This document shows positions 23,546 through 34,682 of a stretch of DNA of 64,000 nt, piece by piece. Every line of letters begins with the position of its first letter. Position 1 is the first letter of the stretch. The DNA is taken from positions 62,001-126,000 of the forward strand of contig NW_020312292.1 in the NCBI RefSeq assembly GCF_002999335.1, in the 5' to 3' direction. The notes below the pieces were generated by a model, which did not search any database, was not told where the DNA came from, and saw nothing but the letters and a program-made list of their open reading frames with translations. Source of the DNA: Cyclospora cayetanensis (Eukaryota > Apicomplexa > Conoidasida > Eucoccidiorida > Eimeriidae). The translations under genes and the position numbers were made by a program.

Positions 23546-24991
23546 AATGCTGCTGCTGGGGATTTCGCAGCGGGAACGGCCTCAGCTGCAAGGCAACAGC
23601 AGCAGAAGCGACTGAATTGCGGAGCTGCCGAGCACCGGGGAGTGCCTCGAGGGCCCTCATGTGAGGAGCTGCTGCCTTTTGTTGAGAGTGATGGAGAAAG
23701 CGTTGGACGGGATGTGTATCTTTTTTTAAAAAATTGCCTAGAGAAAGCAGAATCGGGTAGTAGCTAGCGCTGGCTCAGCGTTTGACTGCTGCGAGGCGGT
23801 ATGTGCTGCAGCTGCTCCGCGTTTCTGCGTGCTGGACGAGGTGTGCGTACACCTGAAGCGGCGACCTTTGCTGTTGCTCCCCTCGCTGGCGGCGAGCGGC
23901 TCCGGGTGTCTCCTTACGAGAGACAACGCAAAGGCCTTCCTGGAGGGTGGTACTTTTGTTGATCCTCGACAAGCTCACAAGGATGCCGTTGCAGGTAAGG
24001 TATTCCCAGTCGTTCTGCTGGCTGCGGAGTTGCTGTCGCGCGTGGCGTCATCCCGCTTGCCATCGCGGGAAGGCGGCAACAGCCGCTTTGCTGTGCTTCC
24101 CCGCAGTACTGCCACGGCTCTCAGCGCCGCGTAAACAGCCGCAGCAGTTGCAGCGATTCTGCGTCTGCAGGCAGCGCGCGCCTTTGCGTCGTTTCTGTGT
24201 GCGTCACGCAGCTGGAATCCCCGTCTCGGCGGAAGGCGTGTCGATCAAGCGCCGGATCCGCAACAAGGAGTACACCTTCAAAGCTCTGGAGTGTACGTAC
24301 ACCCCAAAGTTCACGCAGAAGGACTGGGCCTCCGTCGTTGGGGTCTTTTTAGGAGGCGGCAGCGCGGAAAAAACAAAGTGGCAATTCAATGAATGGCCGT
24401 TTCAGGGATGGGTTGAGCTCTTTCAGTCATTCCGGTAGGTGGTTGTGGCTACGCCTCTGAACCCCGCTGCAGATCTCTATTCGCTACAGAATGTTTCGGT
24501 CGAATTTCCCTCTGCCCGCCTCCTGCTTGGGTGCAGCAGTTGCAGGTGCTGCAGCCGCACTCCTCCTGCAAGCCTGTTTGTTGCGGCTGCTCTCGTTGCT
24601 GCATCTGCGTGCGCGGGGTGTGCTGCTTTCCGCTCTTCCTGCTTCCGCGAAGGGGCGCACTCTTTGCGTATGATGAAGATGCCATTCCTCCAGAAGTTCT
24701 CCAGTGGAATATCAGAGTAAGCAGCGGGTGAACTGTGCTCGTTCAGAGGAGGCGCAGTGTGCGTGTGGCTGCTGGGTGCTTGCAAAACCTCGTTTTGGAT
24801 GACGTCGCAGCGCTCCTTACTGGCCGTCTTGTCTGCTGCTGTTGCTGCAGGTGTTTCGTCTGTCACGCAGCCACCGCCATAACGACGCGGCAGTGGCAAA
24901 TGACTACTGGCGTTTTCTCGAAGAGTTTGTCTTGGCCCCGCGGCAGCTGCGCATCAGCAGCAGCAAAAAAATCTGCGTGTCTTCCACATGA
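22607..24991 (+). CDS. CDC73: CDC73/parafibromin, PAF1 complex subunit, five exons
   Basis: Cdc73 is a nuclear subunit of the PAF1 elongation complex on RNA polymerase II. The N-terminal domain reads LNPLALLRAAYEDG, REAYTVADLWLLLS and HRYINVLERPKIL. A middle block reads RGVNFGDVLGELVAVEKAR, like the parafibromin segment NFSKNIFAILQSVKARE. The RPLLLLPSLAASG block matches RTPIIIIPAATTS. The C-terminal Ras-like domain reads DWASVVGVFLGGG, WQFNEWPFQGWVELFQSF, FAYDEDAIPPEVLQWNI and YWRFLEEFVL. Exons 24212-24434, 24653-24716 and 24851-24991 join in correct phase. The first join (near 23757/23812) fits in phase but gives an intron of only 55 bases, so it is uncertain. The start is the ATG before SASTARSRSS; the same frame is open upstream but unlike Cdc73. 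Ala runs interrupt the middle region. Confidence 0.88.
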
Positions 24992-25868
24992 AGCGCTACA
25001 TACCCACACGTCGTGCTGCCGCTGCTACCAGGCAAGGCTCTAAGACAGCCGAAACTGTTAGCAAAGCCTGACACATGTGCTGCGGATTCACATCCCCCCG
25101 CACAAGAGCCTGTGTGGGATGCGGCGCCACAGCCAGCTGCGTCTCAACAAGAATTCGCCTTTTCGCTGCTGCTTTTTAAGAAGTGGGGTGGCCTATACAT
25201 TTTGTTACGGAGGATGCCACCCCTCAAAAGTGTGGTGCTGCTTCTCTGGGTCGCAATTTTTGTAAGGCCTTCTAATGCCTTACAAAAATTTTAGCAGCAG
25301 TCTCATCAATGGCAGCTAAAACCCACCAAGCGCTTCGTTACATACAGTACCTTCCAGTATTTCTGCGATACGCTGTTACTCCCCTTCGAGGTCGTTTAGC
25401 TCTCTTTTCGTCATGAGCCTCTTTAGAGGCCTCTGCCCCCCTTCCCCCCCCTCAGCTCTTGCGCTGCTACCCCCCTACCCCCACCCCTGCTTTTTCCCCC
25501 GTGCAGCTTTGTGCTAGTGCTATTCAAGTTCTGGCTTCATCCTGCCGACTCTGCAAGACTTCTGGTGCTCTCTTCCTCTCTCCACTGTACCTACTCCCGC
25601 GTGCTGCTGTGCGCTGCTCTTCTTACCGTGATGCGCCATAACCTCCCTTACACTTGTTAACCCTTGCCAGGCAAGGCATACATATATACATACACATATA
25701 TATATATATATACAGGACCGGTTTGGAGGGCATATGTAACTGCCGTAACGGGAGGGAAACTGCGCTGAACTAGGTGCTCCTCATGCGGGCTGCAAAGCAT
25801 TGAGAGATCGGCGATTCTGAGTGCTGATCCTTTTGCACGAGCCGTTCGTCTCGGGTGCAGTGCGAGCC
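24992..25868. other. Intergenic between convergent CDC73 and FANCJ-like genes
   Basis: Shared 3' region of two convergent genes. It contains a perfect hairpin (listed separately) and a TA-rich microsatellite at about 25678-25712. No gene recognised. Confidence 0.5.
25255..25290. terminator. Perfect 14-bp inverted repeat, possible 3'-end hairpin
   Basis: AATTTTTGTAAGGC at 25255-25268 is exactly complementary to GCCTTACAAAAATT at 25277-25290, with an 8-base spacer. It lies 264 bases after the CDC73 stop, in the gap between convergent genes. A role in 3'-end formation is only a guess; it could also be a remnant of a small inverted-repeat element. Confidence 0.4.
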
Positions 25869-26199
25869 TCAGTCGAAAACGGAGAGCAAATCCTCAGTTT
25901 CTTCCTTCGACAGCCAGTCGTCTGCCTCGGTGTGTGTTGTTGCTTCTGTTGCTGCTTCTTGGGAAATGCTGCTGCTGATGGGCGCAGGGAGCTGTTGATA
26001 TGCTGCAGGGGGCTGCTGCAGCTGCAGCTTACTTGGTGGCGCAGTACAGATGCGCTGCTGCCGCTGTTGTTGCACTATGCCTGCCGCCGAGGCACAATCG
26101 ACCTTGACTTGATGCTGCTGCGTTGGCTGTGAAAAGCACATACGCTGCAGATGAACCCGCGAATACGCCGCCGCATGGACCTGGCTTTGTTGTCGTAGC

Positions 26200-26232
<33 letters not shown>

Positions 26233-27534
26233 TTCTGCTGCTGCTGCGGCCTCTCAGCCTTCTCCAGCGGCCCGAGTTGTTGCTGCAGCTGTTGAGGTTG
26301 TTGCTGCAGCTGTTGAGGTTGTTGCTGCAGCTGTTGAGGTTGTTGATGCTGCTGTTGAGGTTGTTGCTGCAGCTGTTGAGGTTGTTGCTGCAGCTGTTGA
26401 AGTTGTTGCTGCAGCTGTTGAGGTTGTTGCTGCAGCTGTTGAGGTTGTTGCTGCAGCTGTTGAGGTTGTTGCTGCAGCTGTTGAGGTTGTTGCTGCAGCT
26501 GTTGAGGTTGTTGATGCTGCTCTACCCCGACCGGTGGCATCTGCTGCGCCCTCTCCTGCTGCTCCTGCTTGGAAACGAGGAGCTGCTGCGAAGGCTGAAG
26601 CCAGAGAGCGCTACCGGGCAGAGCGCGATGAGCAGCAAGTGCTGTTGAAGGGGTGTCGTGATTCGCGCCGTCAGCGTGCGCTGCCGTCACCGCAGCAGCG
26701 GCAGCGGCAGCGGCAGCCGCCCCCTCGAAGTGGTGGTGTAGGCGCAGCAGCAAAGGCCAGAGAGAGCTCTCGAAAGTGAGGTGAGGCTTTAGCCATCGAC
26801 AGAGGTCTTTGCAGCAGGCGGAATGTCTGCTCTCCAGCAGCACCACCACGCCATAGTCTCCCCTGAGAAACAGCGACGAGGGCAGCAGCGGCAGCAGCAG
26901 CAGGAAGCCGCGCATGCACGATCGGTGACAGCAAACGCAGCAAGAAGCGTCTTTCGCAAGCGTGTGCTTGCGGCGGCAGACGAGGCGACTCAGGGGCAGC
27001 AGCCGGGTGTACGTACAAAACACGACTCACAAGTGTCGAATGCATCGACCTGCTGCTTGATTGAGAGCTCTAAATGCCTGCGTAGTGTACCACCTGGATC
27101 CGCTGATAAGCTGCAAAGGCGGGATTCCCCGCGGCTTGTGCAGACTTTGCTGCTGCTGCTGCTGCAGTTGCTGCTGCTGCTGTTGCTGCTTGAGGCTCCT
27201 TGCAAGACAGGCGTCGTTGAACTCCCTCTTCTTAACAACCTTAGGATCTCCCAAGGAAGGAAAAGGCAACCCCACACACAGGACCCCCCTGCAGAGGTTG
27301 TCGTTGAAGGAGAGGCCTTCACTCAGCTTCCCCCGATAAACGGCTAGCAGCAAGGCGTGCCCAGCTGTATGAACAGCGGAGACAAATTGTTTTTGCAGCA
27401 AGTCGGTGGCGGCAGCAGAAGCCTGCGACTCGACAAACACGTGCAGCTTCAGATCCACGAAAACATCCCAGATCGCCTTCTTGCGCTGCCGCCGATGAGG
27501 TTCCTCCTTCCACTGCAGCTGCTTCTGCCACTGC

Positions 27535-27605
<71 letters not shown>

Positions 27606-30600
27606 CATAGGTTCGCGTTGCCACAGGCGCTGTGCCTGCTGCAGCAAAGCGTAGCTAGGGAGGAAAAGCAGCACGCCTCCTGGAATACACTGGAGCAGCC
27701 GTGCAACGGTTCTCCCCAGATCGGCAAAGAAGGCAGGATCTCGAAGATTCGAAGCTTGGCATCGCAGCTCTCTGAATCGGATCCTATGAAGGTGCTGCTG
27801 CTGCTGCTGCAGTAGCCGTAGTCGCTCCGCCGTAGCGGCTGTCGTTACAGCTGGAGTTGCCAAGGGTTCTGCGGCTGTGGCAAGGGGCATGGCACCCACA
27901 GCAATCAGCGACAGCTGCTTATGGCTAATGACATGCTGCGCCTCTAAGGGCGGTCCTAACAAACGCTTCGCGAAAGCCGATCCTAACTCAGATCTGCAGA
28001 CAGCGCCACGGAGGCAGCACACCCCCACACACACAGCCGCAGCAAAGAGTGGCAGCGGTAGGGCCCTTTGTCACGACAGCGTATCGACACCCTTTCTACC
28101 CCGCTTTCTCGCCATATCCCCTCCTCTTCTCCCTGCCTTCTTCTTCTCTCCCCCCCTTTCCGCGCTTAAAAAAAGCCGCCATCGTCAGCAGACAGAAGCG
28201 ACCGCGAGCTACACACTCAAGCAACCACGAGCTACACACAGAAGCAACCGCGAGCTACACACAGAAGCAACCACGAGCTACACACTCAAGCAACCGCGAG
28301 CTACACACTCAAGCAACCACGAGCTACACACAGAAGCAACCACGAGCTACACACTCAAGCAACCGCGAGCTACACACAGAAGCAACCACGAGCTACACAC
28401 AGAAGCAACCACGAGCTACACCCAGAAGCATCTTGCCACTGCAGGTAACTCTCGCAGAAGCGAACCATAGCAACAACATACGCAAACGAATCGAAGGGAG
28501 CGAGAGTGCCGGAGGCAAGAATCACGGATCTGGCAGTTTCTGCTACGCGGGAGAAGACAACAGCTGGCAAGAGCAGCCATATGTGGATGGAAATCCTTGG
28601 CAGGGCGTCTGCTTCGCGTTTCTGCTGCTGGTGCGCGGAAGCAAAAACATTCGCGAGAAAGGCTTTGTCTACTGAAAGGCGGAGGGATGCCGTATACGCG
28701 GCGGGGTGCCTGGCAACAAGCGAGAGGCAGAAGACGAGCTGCTCGAGCTGCTGCAGACTTTCTCCTGGCGTCAAGGGAACGATGCCAGCGGTTTCTGCTG
28801 CCTCGCCGCTGCTCAGAGCCAAGTTTTCCATACTTTCTGAAAGCGCGCCTGCGACTTCCTCTGATTCTACCCCTGCTACTGCAGCAAACGCCTTTGCTCC
28901 CTCAGGCGTTCCCCCGCCTCCCCACCCTAAAAGCTCAATAGACACCACAGGCTCCTCTGCAGCTGCCGCTGCACTTGTGCCTCTGCCTCCGCTGCTGCGG
29001 GAAGTCTCTTTGCTGCCTCTGCTTTTCCGCTGAAGCTCCTCGCGAATCGCGTGCTGCTGCTGCTGCAGCACCCGGCGCAGCAGCTGCTGATTCTTCGCCG
29101 CTTCGGTTGCTGCATCCAGAAGCCTCGAGATGGGAGTCGCAAGACGCCCTGCGTGAAGTGCCAGCCGCTGCAACAACTGTTGCAGACGGGTGTCTCCCCT
29201 TACCGCAGCTCCTGCGGCTAAGGGCGATAGGAGGAGCTGCTGCAGCGACACAAGCCAGCGGTGCAGTTGCTGCAGCTGCTCTACTGATATGTCAATGCTT
29301 CCTATATCCCTGCAGATATCTTCAATGTTGTGCGCCTCATCCACTATGACAACACTGCCTGCAGCACCCTCACGCATGCTAGCGGCAGGCGCAACAGTGC
29401 GGGGTACCGTCTTGTAGCGGGGGGTAGTGGCGGCACACAACGCAGTGAAACCCGCACTGAACGTGTGCCATGCGAATAAATGGTCCCAGAAAAAGTTCAA
29501 AAAAAAATTCACGGTGGTTTCAAGAAGGATTTAGGAAGATTTCATGATTGGTTCGTAAAGATTTTTCATGATGGTTTCGGGGATATTCCATGATGGTTTT
29601 AGAAAGATTTCATGATGGTTTTAGAAAGATTTCATGATGGTTTCGTGGATATTGCATAATGGTTTTAGAAAGATTTCATGATGGTTTCATGGATATTTCA
29701 TGATGGCATTAGAAAGATTTCATGATGGTTTCGTGGATATTTCATGATGGTTTTAGAAAGATTTCATGATGGCATTAGAAAGATTTCATGATGGTTTCGG
29801 GAAGCGTTCAGCAAGATTCATGACGGATTCTCCCTAGGCGATGCCGCAAGAGGTGCAATGGCAGGAAACATACCTGGAAGGAGCGCTTTGATTTTAGTCC
29901 TCCTAGCGACTCCTGGGTCAAAGACGAAAGCATACGGGCAAATAACGATGTCAGCCCCTTGAGCTAGCGCCTGGCTGCTGTAATACGCGCATCCCCCAAC
30001 AGGATAGCCGCAACTGGAGCTGCTTTTGCGACCGCAGGTAGCCGCAAGTGCGGAAAGCCCTTCTATGTCGAGCACGCCTTCGCTCTGATTGCTGAGCGTG
30101 TTCTCAGTGCTGTTGCTGCTGCTATACGCGTTGTTGTTGCTGTTCTTGTTGCTGCTGCAGGCACAGGCGCCCCTGCGTTTGGCCTCAAGCGCCTCAGCTG
30201 CTGTTGCGCTTGCTGCCGCTGCAGCAGCAGCCTCTGGCGTTGCCGTCGGTGCATGCGGTTCGAGTGCAGAAAACGCCACGGGGGGGAAGGCGCTGGCTGC
30301 CAGCTGCGCGGCATATGAAGGATCAGAGAGGCGAACGTAATGAGGACAGATCCAACTCATTCCAGCAGTGCCTCCTCCTCCCGCAGCCTCTGCGGCTGTC
30401 TTTGCAGCTGGCTCGGTCTTCTCGCTTCCCGAGATCTCGGCTCCTGTCTCTGCATGCACATCTGCTGCAATTATTTCTGCCGAGAAGCTTCGACTGGCCC
30501 CCCCCAAAGAAGGAGGCAGCGGCGCCGCGCGTGCAGCAGCGAGCAGGTCGAGCTGCTTCGCTTTTACAGCGCGCAGCAGCTGCTGCTCTTGTCGCTGCTG

Positions 30601-33600
30601 CTGCTTCGAGAGCCCACGAAGATTCAGAATGCAAGGCCCTTTTTGCATCCACGCGTGGCTGTCTACGTGACGCCCTTTCTGCTCCTTGTCTGAAGCCGCC
30701 GAAGGAGCAGACACAAGGTAAGCACAACTGCGCAGTTCCCCGCTTTGCCGCCTCCGCAACCTTTCCACGAGCCGCGCAGCAGTGCGACAGTCCACACCGC
30801 TGACAGCTGACGCAGCGACGGAAGAAGGGTCTTCTTCGCCTCCTTCTGCACCAGCCGCGACGTCTGCTTCTCCTCCTGCTGCTGCCTTAGCGACCTCCCT
30901 AGAACAGAGGAACGAGCAGAGGTGCTCTCGTGAAGCTAAATGGACGGCGCGAGCACGAAAGGGGCTTCTCCGCAGCTCAGCAATAACCTGAACAAATTCA
31001 CAGAAAAACACACCCTCCAGCAGGCCTTCGCAAGGCAGCCATGTCAGCATGCACGGCGAGTGCCCGAAATTTCGGGTGTACGTACACCGTATGTGCAGAG
31101 GTACATAAATTACTACGTATAGATATTTATATATGGATGTATTTGTAGATGCATTTATATGTGGATGTACCTACATACATCCACATGAATGTTTTTAAAT
31201 TAGATGCATGCATTAGCAGACACACAGAGATGACCCGGTGAGAGAGGCTACGGAAGTATGCGGGAGAGGAGACGCAGGAAGAGGCATGGATGGAGCTGAA
31301 GCACACGCGCCAAAGCACTCTGCCTTCTCATAGCTGCCTCCTTCTAAGGTTGCTGCTTCCCTTTTCTCTTCTCGGAAAAAGAGGGTCAGAGCAACAAGGG
31401 CAGATGGGGGAAATGCCACGACGTGTTGACTTCTCCGAGGCACGCAATGCGCAACCAGGAGCTGGAGAGAGCAGCGAAGGGGGCATAATGAAAAGAGAGG
31501 CAAGAAGGCAGCTTTAAGGCTTTCCGACGGCAGCAGAAGAGGGGCGGCAGACTTTTAGAAAGCATGCAGGGGCCTGCACACCTGCGTTCCCTGCTTGTGG
31601 GTGCGTGTCAAGTAGAGAATTGGGCAGCTGCCTCGAACGCGCGTGCGGTGGTACTCAAAGCGTTGCCAAGCCAGCGATCCACACAGCAACGCAGCCGTTT
31701 TCCCTGTTCCTGCACACACAGGCAGCTGCACTACATAGCGACAGCATCAGCGAGAGCAGCACGCCTTATGGGGGCGTGGGCATGCAGCAGCAGCAGCACA
31801 GAAGCAGCAGCACAGCAGCAGCAGCAGATTTTTGCGGCCAGAAGCCTGGAGGGCAGAGAGAGAGGCATGCACGGACGCGGCTTCTCGACAAGTGGACGCA
31901 TGGCGCCAGGCTAGGAGCGGTTTAGAAAGCGAGACACAGGAAGAGAGAGAAGCAGCAGAAGGGAGAGTTACGGCAAAATCACGAAGATGCATGGACAGGG
32001 AGGTGAGAGAAGGAGGGCAGACGCGGTAAGAGGCCCCTTCAAGGGACTGTCGCTGCGCTTCAATGCGAGACTCGCAGTGATAAAGAGAGAAGGATCGATG
32101 GAAAGAGAGAGAGAGAGATCAATGGAAAGAGAGGGAGAGAGAATGAGAAACACAGCCTTTGCAGCTGTATCTTTGGTCACCGTCACCGACGTTTCCTCTG
32201 CCCTCAGCAGAGAAAAAGCCAGCAAAAAGAGCAGACAGCTCGCCGTAACTTATATCTACAGAGAGGCTGCATCCAGCACTTCTCAGCGGCAGGCAAGTAA
32301 GTCGCATGCCTGTTGGGGCTTCCAGAATAGCATGCCTCTGCTGCATGCACGCGGCAACGAGGCGTTCCATGATTTGCTGCTGCGGCAGAAGGACGTTTGC
32401 GTGATGAAAAGGGATGGCGACTCCCGAGAGATGCAGCACACGTTGAATCCTCTCTCCAGCCAAAGGGGGCAAAGCCAAGGGGCCCCTCCTGAAGCTCTCA
32501 TTTGCGCCGTCGCTGCTGCTGCTTAGACGCACTTCTACTACCCGCGAAGAGGGAAAGCTGCTGGTGACATTGCCTCGCGCTGTTTCATAGCAGGAAAAGC
32601 CGCTGCCGTCGCTGCAAGTATAGCCTTTCTTCCCCCCTTCAGGCTGGCTGCCACTCTCTGCCTCTGCAGTGGCACTCTTCGCAAATAAAGGATGCGAGAC
32701 AGCCTGCTGCGTAGTGTCTGCCCCTCCGAAGCGGCTGCTGTCTTTTGCATGCAAAGCCTTGCCGCTTGACGTATTGGGGGTGAACGCCAGCCTCGTTTCC
32801 GTTGGAGCGACTGCTCGCCGCTCCGCCTTTACAGAGAGTCGGGGATGCATCTCGCTGCTGAACTCCTTGAAATCTGACGCTAAGATCGCATTCGTGACAC
32901 GCCCTCGCATGGAGCAGCTTCTCTCTGCCTCTGCTCCATCTAACGACAGGTCGCCTGTACTGCTGCTGCTGCTCTTTTCGCTGCTGCCTGTACTGCTGCT
33001 GCTGCTGTTTTCGCTGCTGCCTGTGCTGCCGCCCGTACTGCTGCTGCTGCTGTTTTCGCTGCTGCCTGTGCTGCCGCCCGTACTGCTGCTGCTGCTGTTT
33101 TCGCTGCTGCCTGTGCTGCCGCCCGTGCTGCTGCTGCTGCTCTTTTCGCTGCTGCCTGTGCTGCCGCCCGTGCTGCTGCTGCTGCTCTTTTCGCTGCTGC
33201 CTGTGCTGCCGCCCGTGCTGCTGCTGCTTGGAAAAGCAGCAGCAGCACGGGCAGCAGAGGCAGCCGCAGCAGCAGCACGAATGTCAGCTCTTACTTGCAG
33301 CAACGCGAGCTGCTCGGCGAGCAGATCGACGCTCGCAACAAAAAGACGGGGCCCCTGAAGCCCCTCCACCATATTGTGGCAGCAAGCAGCGACATCTTCT
33401 GCAAGCTGCAACTGCAAGCGCTGCTGCTGTTGCTGCTGCTCGTCCTCTCGTTCTTCCTTGATTCGCAAATCGTGGGGAGGAGTCTCCTCCAACGCCGCGG
33501 AGCTCTTCGGCTGCTGCTCCTCTTCTTGCCGCTGCTCCTCTTCTTCTTGCTGCTGCTTGAGATGCTTCTTTCCCACGAATCCATGAACTTCCTTGCCCTG

Positions 33601-33634
33601 GCGTTTCCCTCGCTGCTCCCCTTGGACCCCGCCG

Positions 33635-33676
<42 letters not shown>

Positions 33677-33828
33677 GACTCAACTTCTGCCTTCGGGGGT
33701 AGTGCAACAAACGGGGGGCCCCTAGGGCCCCAGGGGGCAGTGCGCCGTTTTCCCGTGAAAAGCACTGGCAGCAGCAATCCCTCCTTCTCCCCTTCGCGCT
33801 TGCTGCAGTTGCTGGTGATGTTTTGCAT
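25869..33828 (-). CDS. FANCJ: FANCJ/BRIP1-like superfamily 2 Fe-S DNA helicase, six exons
   Basis: Exons 33828-32310, 31709-31582, 30987-29874, 29358-28488, 27993-27031 and 26862-25869 join in phase throughout and give 1862 aa. FANCJ unwinds 5'-3' in interstrand cross-link repair and G-quadruplex removal in the nucleus. Motifs in order: QQQIMERLVAAC, HAILEAPTG|TGKTAALLCGSLAW (motif I), ILYLTRTHKQGTQ (motif Ia, FANCJ-type), VIAELRRSPF, GGCAYYSSQALAQGADIVIC (end of the Fe-S region), VVIVDEAHNIEDICRD (DEAH box), VILASGTLAPFDS, GVLLFLPSYALLQQAQRLW, YRGKLSEGLSFND, VGLPFPSLGDPKV, then TTQAFRALNQAAGRCIRHL, GDYGVVVLLESRH and LCRWLKPHL. RTEL1 and CHL1 fit less well in motif Ia and RALNQAxGRCIRH. The first intron appears to be GC-AG. 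Gln, Ser and Ala repeats pad exons 1, 3, 5 and 6; the poly-Gln C-terminus has a 7-residue repeat. Confidence 0.88.
26275..26520 (-). repeat. 21-nt exonic repeat coding QQLQQQP units
   Basis: About eleven copies of a 21-base unit (GTTGTTGCTGCAGCTGTTGAG on the plus strand, some with GATGCTGC). They code a Gln/Leu/Pro heptad repeat in the last exon of the FANCJ-like gene, outside the helicase core. The unit length is a multiple of three, unlike most of the intronic repeats. Confidence 0.85.
27536..27603 (-). repeat. CAG trinucleotide tract coding poly-Gln
   Basis: A near-pure CTG (plus strand) tract of over 20 units inside exon 5 of the FANCJ-like gene, between PSYALLQQAQRLW and the LSEGLSF block. 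A typical coccidian homopolymeric insertion in a surface loop. Confidence 0.85.
28199..28432 (-). repeat. 23-nt intronic minisatellite in the FANCJ-like gene
   Basis: About ten tandem copies of a 23-base unit (plus strand GAGCTACACACAGAAGCAAC + CAC, alternating with ...CTCAAGCAACCGC). It lies in the intron 28487-27994. The unit is not a multiple of three, consistent with non-coding DNA. Confidence 0.85.
29555..29805 (-). repeat. 22-nt intronic minisatellite in the FANCJ-like gene
   Basis: About eleven copies of a 22-base unit with the core ATTTCATGATGGTTT, two variants alternating (...TTAGAAAG and ...CGTGGAT). It lies in the intron 29873-29359, just after the exon that carries the Fe-S region. 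Confidence 0.85.
32960..33235 (-). repeat. 45-nt exonic repeat coding Ser/Gly/Thr units
   Basis: Five to six copies of a 45-base unit coding SSSSSTGGSTGSSEN or ...SSEK, in exon 1 of the FANCJ-like gene before the helicase core. The low-complexity acidic-serine region is probably disordered. Confidence 0.85.
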
Positions 33829-34682
33829 CCCGCCTACAGGGGGCCCTCCCTCTTCGGGAAGGAGGCATCCCCTGCACGGCGAAGCGACGAAATTCGCCAG
33901 TTCGGCAGCTGAAAAAGCTTCTGATATAGCGCCGCTCTTCGGGTCATGGATTTTAGGGGGGGCCCGCCGAAGGCGTACGGGGCCCCCATGGAGGCCGCCA
34001 TGGGGCCCCTACAAGAAGGGTGGGGTTGTTGTTTGTTCTTGGGCCCTCTCAGCTGCTTCCACGGCTCTTCAGACCCTCCGCTGTAAAACTCTGCGATAAC
34101 TTGAAAGTTTCTATGTTTTGCACATGGCGATAGGTAGGGAAGGCCAAAGCCCGTGTTGTCGCACATGCTGCTGCGACAGACACAGCAGCATCCGCGAAGT
34201 CAGCAGCAGCAGTCACACCAGAAGCACCTAGAGGCCCTCCCTCCCCTTTTTGCGCATTTGAAGAGGTTATAAATCACGGCTGCTGCTGCTGCTGCTGCTA
34301 TCTTTGGCATCGCTGCTGCTATCGCTGCCGTAGCCGCCACCCCCTTGAACTCTCAGCTAGGATACCAACGAGTTCTGGATCATCATAAGCATCATCAGGA
34401 TCATCATCAGGATCATCATCATCATCATCATCATCATTATTAGCATCATCATCATCATTATCATCGTCATCATCATCATCGTCATCAATATCATCGTCAG
34501 CAGCAGAAACAGCAGCAGCAGCGGCAACAAAACAGCAGCAACGGCAACAAAACAGCAGCAACGGCAACAGCAGGAGGAGGAAGCGTAGTACGAGCAAATG
34601 CAACACCAGCAAAGGCGAGAGACGCGGGAAAAGATGCAGCACCAGCTTTGTTGCTGATGTTGAAAATTCAAACCTTCTGGCC
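33829..34682. promoter_or_regulatory. 854-bp divergent region between two helicase genes
   Basis: The start codons of the FANCJ-like gene (33828, minus) and the RecQ-like gene (34683, plus) face away from each other across this interval, so it should hold both promoters. It contains GGGGGCCC palindromes (about 33955-34010), a CTG tract (about 34281-34300) and an ATC-type microsatellite (34372-34497). No core promoter element can be named. Confidence 0.55.
34372..34497. repeat. ATC/GAT trinucleotide microsatellite
   Basis: Interrupted ATC repeats over about 125 bases (ATCATCAGGATCATCATC and similar) in the divergent region upstream of the RecQ-like gene. Unlike the CAG tracts it does not interrupt a recognised protein. 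Confidence 0.85.

Noticed and set aside
26123..26779. A 218-codon plus-strand Ala/Val-rich frame
   Set aside because: Antisense to the CAG-coded Gln repeat of the FANCJ-like last exon, with no conserved content.
32669..33358. A 229-codon plus-strand Leu-rich frame
   Set aside because: Antisense to the Ser/Gly repeat in exon 1 of the FANCJ-like gene.
25869..33828. RTEL1, XPD or DDX11/CHL1 as the identity of the minus-strand Fe-S helicase
   Set aside because: Motif Ia TRTHKQ, the GLPFPSLGDPKV block and RALNQAxGRCIRH match FANCJ/BRIP1 better than RTEL1 (SRTHSQ, GLPYPPRMDPRV, RAVNQAIGRVIRH). The distinction still rests on memory of the families.
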